The notes under the pieces are model-generated. The model had not been told where the DNA came from and made no database searches. It saw only the letters and a program-made list of their open reading frames with translations. Positions 55,851 through 64,000 of a DNA stretch of 64,000 bases are shown here, piece after piece (the first letter of the stretch is position 1; every line of letters starts with the position of its first letter). Both the position numbers and the translations under genes were made by a program. This DNA is from Erodium maritimum. Lineage: Eukaryota > Streptophyta > Magnoliopsida > Geraniales > Geraniaceae. Where the stretch lies: the NCBI GenBank assembly GCA_963921825.1, contig OY997594.1, positions 61,427,675 to 61,491,674 on the forward strand. Direction: 5' to 3'.

Positions 55851-58498
55851 TTAGGCATGGCTGACTCGTCCACTTGACCAATTAGGCGGTTGCCTAAGGC
55901 CTCCAACAAAAGATAGGCCCCATTTTTCTAAAAAAATATTTTAGGCCTTCCAATTTATTTATTTATTGGTTCATGAAAACTAATTTTGGGCTTGCTAAGA
56001 CAACCCCTTTATCAGTATAATACTCATTAGATTTTATTTCCTATTTCTCTAGGGTTTCACCGTTTCTACTTCTTCGGGTACTCAATCAATGCTTTATGGT
56101 TCTGCACTTCTCCTTCTCTCCGTTAAGTTTATCTATTTTCCAAATATGGTACGCACAATCCTTTCTTTTTCCTAGATGATTAATTGTTTCTTTTTTATTT
56201 CAAATAAACATGCATCAAAATTTGTATAAGTATGGTGGAATTTTTAGTTTGATTCACCCCAACTTGCTATTCTATTCTAGTTTATTCTTTCTTTACTTAA
56301 ACATATTCTTCTTTTTAATTTTCACTACGCTTTCTGGTCCATTTTTATAGAGAACAAACATGACAAAACTAGAAGGAAGAACATGCAATTGTTGTTGGTA
56401 TATATTGTTTTTAAATGTGCTGCTATGAAAATATAACGTTGGTGACAAGTAAGAGCTTGTATGAGTTCGAACATATTGTCAATTATTATATTACCAATTT
56501 TCAATCTGTATGATAGGGATAATAAATGTCTATACCAAGGAACTAACATTCAACCAAGCTTGGATAAGGAGGATGGAAATTTGTTATAGAAAAGATTGTT
56601 GAACTATAGTGAGATGTAATATTTGATGTAAGATTAGTTTGACTGTTCCTTTTTTATCATGTACTTAGATTGATTTTTAGAGGAAGACTTGTTTTTTTTA
56701 ACGAAGGGAGAAATTGTATTACTTGAAATCGATTACATTATCCTGCATCGGGGAACATGCTCCCCGACCATCAGAAGGCCAGTATTCACGAACAATTGTT
56801 CTCTGATTCTTATACTATCATAACCGTCACCAACGATATTGTGATGCCTCGAGGGCAAAGAGATAAGACAGTGAGGGGAAGCGAGGTACCGGAGATCCTG
56901 AGGGACCTCAATTGTAATGCTGATGGTGGGAGGCAAAACATCGTCTGAGGACCCCTCCTAGGGCCAGTCCCCGATTCTTAAGCGGTGCATCATCCCTCTC
57001 GCGCAGGGTTTCTTCCCCACCCGTATTATGGCTCCCCATAAAGGAGCTGACACCATCCTCGTCCGTGCACCATCAACGGCACTCCCAAAAATAATGGGCG
57101 TGGAACTTCAACATATCGCGCCCCTGGATGCGCGCGTCCTCCACCTCCTAACTCCCCACGCCCCCGGACTAGGCGACCAACCCCCAAATTAGCAAAGGGT
57201 CGATCACCACCCGACTCATGCCGAATCTTTGCGTGTACAAAATTCTGAGGGTTTGGAGCGAACCCCCTCGGAGGCTTGTCGCGGGTGGCCGGCTGGAGCC
57301 CCAAGTAGGAGAATGTGGTCCCGAGTTAGGTCTCGGATCCAATGTCACACATGCACCTCGTCCTCTAGAAAGCCCCTCCTTAGGTCTCGTATCCAATGTT
57401 AGTGGGCTGGAACTAGTTCACCCCAAATACCAATCATTGCCGCACCGTCTTCAGATTCCCATTCAGAGAAGCGCCTTCTCCTCGGTCCTTAGTCCCCCGA
57501 ACAACTCCAGATGCAGCCCCTCCGGAGGACAACAAGTCCCTCGGCTGCCGCCGTGTCTAGCTTCTTGTCGGGGTGTCCATGGATACCGGGACCGCCTCCC
57601 TCGGGGCAGAAACGGTCGGCCACCGACCTCAGGGTCATGCCCTAGAGCAACTCCTCTGTAGGACATCCAAGCCCTACTCATCCTTCGCAACCATCCTTGA
57701 AAAAAACCCTAGAGGATACGTCCACCACACTCCGGCGCCACCCATGTCTACCATGGGCCAGGCGTCGGGTTCTAGCCGTCGCCGTCATGTGTGTGAAGAC
57801 CTCCGAGTACTCCACTACAATCTGGACCGTTGCCGCCCTAGACATCACCAGAAAAAGGTCATGGTGAACCCAGGGAAGCAAACTAGGGTTTGGCTTAACG
57901 GGAGCCAACCAATAGCATGGAGTAGAAGGCAAACGTGCCCACCGCCACATAATTCCAGGACGAAACTCGCCACGCGGAGGAGGAGGCGGACCCAACCCAA
58001 CCGTCGAGAGCCGTGATGGGGAGGAAGATGTCATGGATCCCAGGACTAAGACTGGCGAGACAGGGGAGGAGGAGGGAGAAAAGGTTAGTGGTGGTGACCA
58101 CCCCCATCGGTTCTTATCCCCCGTACCAAGCGTGGTCTACGAGGGGATTGACCTGATGGGACGGGGAAACACGGGGATAGCCTTCTCGATAGGAGCAACA
58201 TCGAGTGGCGGAATCCCTAGCGGCACAGCGGCGACATTGTCATGAAAGAGCACCGTAGCGGCAGGGTTAGGACTAGGTTGAGTGTCTCAAGGAGCGAGAA
58301 AGAAAAAATAAGAAAAGAAAAAAATATGTTATTTTATTTTATTTATTATTAGGAAAGCTTGCTATTTTTCCACTATTTAAGTGTATTTTTATTATCATAT
58401 TAATAAATTTATCATGGTATCGTTTTTTTGTATTTATTCTTACAAAAACACCATATTTTAAATTTTTGTCTAAGACTTCGATATGCTTAAAGACGGCC
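55850..58498. mobile_element. Probable hAT-type relic, split by an ORF1-only LINE element
   Basis: The right end (TATGCTTAAAGACGGCCCTG at 58479-58498) is the reverse complement of CAGGGCCGTCTT, the typical start of plant hAT elements. The left part contains the TTAGGCGGTTGCCTAAGGCC and TAGGCCCCATTTT motifs usual near the other end of such elements. Flanking 8-mers do not match clearly. No transposase remains. The pieces are 55850-56691 and 58291-58498. Confidence 0.4.
56692..58290 (-). mobile_element. ORF1-only LINE-derived element, second copy
   Basis: A T run (56692-56699) marks the poly(A) end on the minus strand. The 3' 300 bases match the element at 36.7-38.4 kb block by block (GATTACATTATCCTGCATCGGGGAACA, where the other has a few changes; CAATTGTTCTCTGAT; GTACCGG(G/A)GATCC; CTCAA..GCAATG/GTAATGCTGATGGTGGGAGGCAAA). 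Upstream the minus strand is GC-rich with broken frames (for example 58034-57678, 57690-57463) of ORF1 type. No RT. It lies inside the probable hAT relic. Confidence 0.55.
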
Positions 58499-58499
58499 C

Positions 58500-59756
58500 T
58501 GACTCTATGTGATGCACTTCATGGACCATCACAAAAGCTCTGTTGTAAAATTCCTTTTCTTCTACCTTTTGGTAACATAATAAATGTTTATTCTATTCTA
58601 GTGTTGTTAGTAGTTTATGAGCTAAACCTAACAACCACATTTACAACAAATGATGCAAATGGTCGTGTATATTATACAGTATAATAAATCTCCAATTCCA
58701 TGTAAATATAATACTTTATGACCAAGTATATTTTCATATATTTTTTTGTGACGTAATGGATCTTTATTCGAATCCAAAATCAAGAGACTATTAGGGTATT
58801 GAGTGGATAATCATTATCGTTGTCAAAACGCTTCAATCATTTGTCAATATATGTAGATTGATGGATCAAAATACTGTAAAACAAATATGTATGATCTACC
58901 GGCCGAGACAATGTTGTCTTCTCCAATCTTTCATCTCAAATTCTTTCTTCAAATATTCTATCGTTTTAGTGATCTTTTTTGTATGTCTCAATCAGATTCA
59001 TATCATACCATAGATGTACATTATTATGATAACAAACCCTGAATATCTTCTTAACGAATACACGTACGTGAGTCTCTAGTGCACTCCAATTGAAGCTGCA
59101 CCTCGTCTCTAGTAAACTCCACAACTCCCATACTCAACTAAATCAACCACATAAACAACCATTACACACTACATAGTATATATAGAGACTGAATTGAATC
59201 AAAAGCAACGACACGTACAGAGACGAGTTCGAGTTCGTTACCTTTTCCGATCAAATCTAGGGCTTCCAATCTGATGCAAACAGAGAATGAAAATGGAAAT
59301 TCTGTAAAAAAAAAAAAATCAGTTTCCGTTTTGAACATTTTCGATTTCCCGCCTGTTTCCAACGTTGTTAACATTATCGATAACGTCCGTTAGATTGATG
59401 AAATGCTTACAAGTGATGGACACGTGCATGAGACATGTAACATTTGAAATGAAATAAATAAAAATCGGTAGGATTCAAACAAAATACTTAATTCCAAGGA
59501 AATATATCAAAATTTACGCTCCAAAATCGAGCCTCTTTCACATGCATGCACGATCAATCGAAGGTGATATGCATGGTTTAAGGAGTGATTATGAAATAAT
59601 TGAATGATTTATTTCTGGAATCTGAGCACGGCCTGCCTCTGGTGAAGATGACGAACCAGATTTGTCGATTCTTCTTCTCCACTTACTCTCTAGGTCAATT
59701 TTCTCACTCCATTTTTCATTCACGATCTGTCATTTCTCATTCCAAGTTTCTCTTAG
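58500..59756. other. Intergenic DNA with a possible promoter
   Basis: AT-rich. Around 59180 there is TATATATAGAGACTG, followed by TCAAAAGCAACGACACG and a CTAGGGCTTCC segment, which could be a leader. 59600-59750 is CT-rich on the + strand (GATTCTTCTTCTCCACTTACTCTC). I could not tie either to a recognisable protein. Confidence 0.3.
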
Positions 59757-60075
59757 TGTTATGAGTCATATCTTTATTGGGTCGTTAGTATTGGGGTAAG
59801 AAGTATTTGGGCTTTTATCTATCTTACTGGGCTTTGTTAATGGCTGCCCAAGTCTTATGTCTTTGTTAATGTTACTAGTCTCATGTATACAAAAGGAGAA
59901 ATGTGAATGAAAAGAGGCAGGCATAGCCTCATATTTGATATATATATCTCTCTCTATATCTCATTCTCTCTGTATCTCATTCTCTTCTTCTTCTCCATCT
60001 CTCTTCATTTCTCTAACACACAAAAACCCTAATTTCTTCCCCCTTTTCTCATACACTCTATTTTTGAGTGTATCA
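59757..60075 (+). repeat. Left LTR of the short element
   Basis: 319 bp, TG...CA, with a CT-rich second half (TCTCTCTATATCTCATTCTC) and a probable transcript start region. Confidence 0.85.
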
Positions 60076-63000
60076 TTGGTATCAGAGCCACTTTCTAGGC
60101 TATGGGTGAATTTTTTTCCCTCAATTGCAACAACTATGATGACACAACACGATGTTCTGGAAATTAAGGGTATTGTAGCAGCTATACAAGGAAAGGTACG
60201 AGAAATGTCTTCCATCATTCATACTTTTGCTTCTCCAACACTCATTCCATGTCCACCGATCGTTGCTACAAGTTCGGGTGAAGAATTTTTTTTGAAACCA
60301 AAATGTGTTTCGGTTGATTCTGAGGATGGGATTGAAGTTGCAACTCAGGAAGTGGGTTTATTCAACCAGCCATCTACACAAGTTTCAGATGTCTATCGTA
60401 TGCTTAACCTGGAAGGAGATTTTTATGACGCCCACAAAGTGTTCGATGAAATGCCAATATCACAAGAGATGAACCACATTCAGGTATGCTCAGGTGCATT
60501 CGAATTCCAATTCTTAATTCCACCTGTAGATGCTTTTGGAGTGATTTCTTGGCCTACTGGAGTTGACACATCCCTCATGGCCGAACCTAAAATTATATTT
60601 GCTATGAAGAGTTTTATTTATGATACATATTCTGAAATGAAGGGCTCGGGGTCAGTAGGTATTATTGGGTTTACAGTTGAGAAATTGTGTTTTGGTGCCA
60701 TTTACTTCCACAAGGTTGTTGCTGCAAAATTTGAAGTTGAAGTAGTGAATCATGATACTTTTGAGGGTTACAGTGAAGAAGAAGAGGGTATTGAGGTATA
60801 TGTTTCTATGGGAAATTCTGTCTTGAAGACTATATCGTCCACTTGTTAAGCTATTACTCTTGTTTGGTGGGAAGAAACATTAAATTTTAGCATTGATGAT
60901 TATGGTGGATTAGACATGGAAGGATTCTTTAGGGAATTTGAAATTACTAATATTTATGTGCTGTCAAGGTTATTAGTCATGGAAGCTAGTCTTACTGGAT
61001 ATAAGAAATCACTGGAAGCATTGTGTTTTTATATCGGCATGGATGCTTCTACTTTTCTAGATCTATATTCACAATTGCAAGGCTTCAAGATCATATTAAT
61101 CGTTGTTTATGATGTTGCTTTTGTTGGGTGGGAAGTCATTGGTTTTGAGCTTGTGGGCAGCCCAATGAGTGAAGAGGCTAGATTTGAGATAACAAGTATG
61201 CTCGTGGGGATTATGAAGGTTTGGTTTATGAGCATTGGGTGTTCGAAGTGGTCGTGCTTGAATCATGTGATGTTTGAGGCAACACCTTTTGAAGCCTTAA
61301 TGGCTTGTAAGTTGCCTGATGTTTTTGGCCAAGTTTTGGGGTCATGCAACTCATTTCTCGCTACTCAGGAGGTATGGAAGCCAATTTATTATGTTCTTTC
61401 TCCGAGAGTTATTTTTGGATTATGCTTACCTAGACTTACTACTACTCCAAACATGAAAATGAATTCCCTGCTGGAAATTCTAGAAGAAATGTTGGAAGCT
61501 AGTTTATTATTAAAGGGTCGAGAAGATAACAATTGGATGTTACATATTATGATGATTTTTGGAGTCCTTGCCTCATTACAAAACTTGACTTGAGAAGCTT
61601 TTCTGGAGGCGCACGTGTTAATTGTAGTCCCAAAAATTAAAAGGGCAACTTGGAAGAAAAGACTTGATTGGTTTCAAGCTTGGGGGATTAGATCATTCAA
61701 AACAGAAATTTGGAGTTTGGCTAGAAGGGACAAGAAACTATCTGGTAGTATCCATAAATATATTTTGATGGAATGTTTGGTTCATATTGTTAGGAGAATA
61801 CATATGGGTCCTTGGTTGGTGCAAAAAAATGTCCACAAACGAATTGGCAGCAAGTTATTCAATTTTGACTACGTTTTTCCAACAACATCTCAACAAAGGA
61901 AATACTCAATTGTTGATCAATAAGCTTTACAAGTTATTGGTCATCATTGTCATGACCAAGGGAAATGGTGAACCTGACCTAAAGATTGGGCTTGTGGAAT
62001 TTTGGATGTTTGTGAACTTGGTTGATAAAGCTGAAGAAATTTTGACGGCAATGTTCGAGGTTCCTTTAAATACTATTTGTGTTATGTCTCCTGCTATCAC
62101 CTCGTGCATATATCAATCCTCAAAGTGGATCCACATGGGCTACAATATTATCGACATCGATGGTAGGGGTATGGTCCCATTGTATGTGACAACAAATGTG
62201 GCATCTCTCAAGAAGCTACCGAAACCAAATACTTGTGTTGCTGATTCTTGTGATGAAGAGGTATATTGTGCTGGTACTTTCTCAAATGCTTCGTTTTGTT
62301 TTTATTATGAGCATGTTATGTTACCAATTATGGGGTTCAAAAGTAAATTAAGAAGGGTAACTCGAAGTGGGGTGGTGCCTTCATATGATTATGGTCCTTT
62401 CAAAATTACAATTCCTATTGGTGTTCATTGGTACACATCACTGGTTATATCTGAAAATTTCTTGGTGTATTGCCTTGAAAGAGATGATGCCCGTTATGTT
62501 ACTTAAGGTGGGGGCAAGATGAAAAGTACCTTTGTTGTGTATTTGGAGTCATGGGATGATGAGTTTCGAGGGGGACAAGTTGTTTTACTAAATGAGGGAA
62601 GTTCTTTAAGGTTGGGAATGGAAGCCATAGTATTGTATGAGTTTGCTCAAATATATGGTGGTGGGGACAACCATGATTCAATTTCAGACCAATGCAATTT
62701 TGCTACCTATGAGGCAGATAAACTATTATGGATAAGACTTCTTGTGTCACATTCTGCATGTGATAATGTCATAGAAAAAGGTAGCTCAACAATTCTTGAT
62801 TTTCAGTCATAATCTGGAGCACTTATTTTGTTATCAGGTAATCATGAATTTTTCCCTACAATATCTGGTGGAAATATTATGATTTTTGGATCAATGGATG
62901 GTACTCTCAAGGATGTAGAACTTCTCCTTATACACAGACAATATATGTGTGGTCAGATTATTGCAAGTGATATTTGTTATTCACTTAGATGCCATCTTGT

Positions 63001-63209
63001 CCTATATTGTATTGAGGTTCGACTGAATCCTCTTAAGGTGCAATGTGTTCAGCAACACGTAGAGCATGAGATATTGTGCAGGGGTGAAAATGGAGAAGCT
63101 GATAGTGGATTTGTGGTTCTTGAGGTTTTTGTTCATGATGCATTGTTCTCTATCATCCATGAGCAGAATCAGATTCTTGAGGACAAGAATCATTTGAAGG
63201 AGAGGGTAA

Positions 63210-63536
63210 TGTTATGAGTCATATTTGTATTGGGTCGTTAGTACTGTGCTAAGAAGTATTTGGGCTTTTATCTATCTTACTGGGCTTTGTTAATGGCTGC
63301 CCAAGTGTTATGTCTTTGTTAATGTTACTAGTCTCATGTATACAAAAGGAGAAACGTGAATGAAAAGAGGCAGGCATAACCTCATATTTGATATATATAT
63401 ATATATATATATCTATATATCTCATTCTCTCTGTATCTCATTCTCTTCTTCTTCTCCATCTCTCTTCATTTCTCTAACACACAAAAACCCTAATTTCTTC
63501 CCCCTTTTCTCATACACTCTATTTTTGAGTGTATCA
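63210..63536 (+). repeat. Right LTR of the short element
   Basis: 327 bp, closely matching the left LTR. The size difference comes mainly from a longer TA microsatellite near 63391-63417. Confidence 0.85.
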
Positions 63537-64000
63537 CTTAGATTTTGCATCGATGATTTCGGGGGATGGAAAATTAGGGTTTGATTGGGCGACAGTGATG
63601 GATTTGGGTCCACTGATTCTGGAAAATTGTTAATTCCTGCTTCAGATGGCTTATTATTCACGGAGCTGGATTGGTTAGTTGCTTTAAATGACATATAAAT
63701 TCAACCCAAGTGTAAGAGGAAAGTGACTCTATGGGGCAGTATTTCTCAAATGTTTATTAACATTTCTCAGTTGATGGGAATGGGGGTAATAATTGTTATT
63801 TAGTTTTGACAATTTCTTTACAAATAAGGGACTAATATTTATTTTTTCCATGATGAAATAGTATAGAAAAAATCCGTTCAATATGTTGTTTATGGTATAT
63901 CCTTCAGAGTTTCACATAAATTTTAGGATTGGATCTTGTCATGTTTTGGGTACACTAGAAATATTATACATGCAACAGATGGTTTACGGATCACTTTTGG
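63537..64000 (+). other. Flank of the LTR insertion, no gene assigned
   Basis: This continues the sequence interrupted at 59756. GGGGGATGGAAAATTAGGGTTTGATTGGG near 63558 looks like a leader or first-exon region, but the frame closes after about 25 codons and no family is recognised. The window ends in AT-rich DNA. Confidence 0.3.

Larger units (their letters stand above)
59757..63536 (+). mobile_element. Short LTR retroelement with unfamiliar interior, non-autonomous
   Basis: Two LTRs (59757-60075 and 63210-63536) run TGTTATGAGTC...GAGTGTATCA. They are flanked by a perfect 5-bp target duplication CTTAG (59752-59756 and 63537-63541), with a tRNA-iMet-type primer site (TTGGTATCAGAGCC) after the first and a purine tract (GAAGGAGAGGG) before the second. 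By eye the LTRs differ at about eight positions plus a TA-repeat expansion, so the insertion is probably about a million years old. Most of the 3.1-kb interior is covered by successive + strand open frames, but none shows gag, protease, integrase or reverse transcriptase. One short stretch (GDFYDAHKVFDEMP) resembles a PPR repeat. It is unable to move by itself; the family is unassigned. Confidence 0.8.

Overview
This window is nuclear DNA from a eudicot plant. Three intron-bearing host genes with GT..AG introns and plant-type protein families sit in a dense field of plant retrotransposons, retroposons and DNA transposons. The species cannot be named from the sequence.

Host genes. (1) CXE15-type carboxylesterase on + (exon 1 30814-31463, exon 2 36223-36529; 318 aa), an alpha/beta hydrolase of the clade that degrades strigolactone. 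Its single intron is swollen to 4.76 kb by layered insertions. (2) CDC20 on - (46645 to 44585, five exons, 449 aa), the WD40 co-activator of the anaphase-promoting complex, complete from C-box to IR tail. (3) A GTD-binding (DUF593) protein of the MYOB7 type on + (51780-53977, three exons, 504 aa), a myosin XI receptor/adaptor. All three look intact. From memory, the Arabidopsis homologues of (1) and (3) are neighbours (At5g06570/At5g06560), so this looks like an ancestral pair now separated by CDC20 and many transposons.

Layout. 1-2.4 kb: AT-rich intergenic. 2.5-4.1 kb: GC-rich retroelement-like leader and an LTR-like block. 4.7-10.3 kb: nearly full-length L1-type LINE on - with an RRM-bearing ORF1. 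10.98-12.36 kb: Mutator-like foldback element with a 9-bp target duplication. 12.56-23.30 kb: recent Ty3-type LTR element with long, about 99% identical LTRs but a ruined interior; it split an older retroposon. 24.4-25.4 kb: non-autonomous CACTA element. 25.5-26.9 kb: first of four copies of a poly(A)-type retroposon family (others at 34.7-36.0, 48.0-49.5 and 49.5-50.9 kb). 27.33-29.27 kb: non-coding retroposon with a 12-bp target duplication. 30.8-36.5 kb: CXE15. 36.7-38.4 kb: ORF1-only LINE relic on -. 38.4-39.7 kb: LTR-like block with a MITE. 39.9-43.9 kb: decayed LINE with an RNase H domain. 44.6-46.6 kb: CDC20. 47.3-50.9 kb: LINE debris and two retroposon copies. 51.8-54.0 kb: MYOB7. 54.7-58.5 kb: two more ORF1-only LINE relics, one inside a probable hAT relic. 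59.76-63.54 kb: short LTR element whose interior reads as open frames of no retroviral type.

The strongest unexplained signal is the four-copy retroposon family. Its coding remnant ends in a shared (K/R)Hx(P/S)RL-like tail. Its 3' part carries an imperfect stem-loop of exactly 63 nt in all four copies, with G-U wobbles keeping the outer stem in two of them. One copy has a 17-bp target duplication. The 59.76-63.54 kb LTR element, with its unfamiliar cargo, is the second. No tRNA, rRNA or CRISPR feature was recognised.
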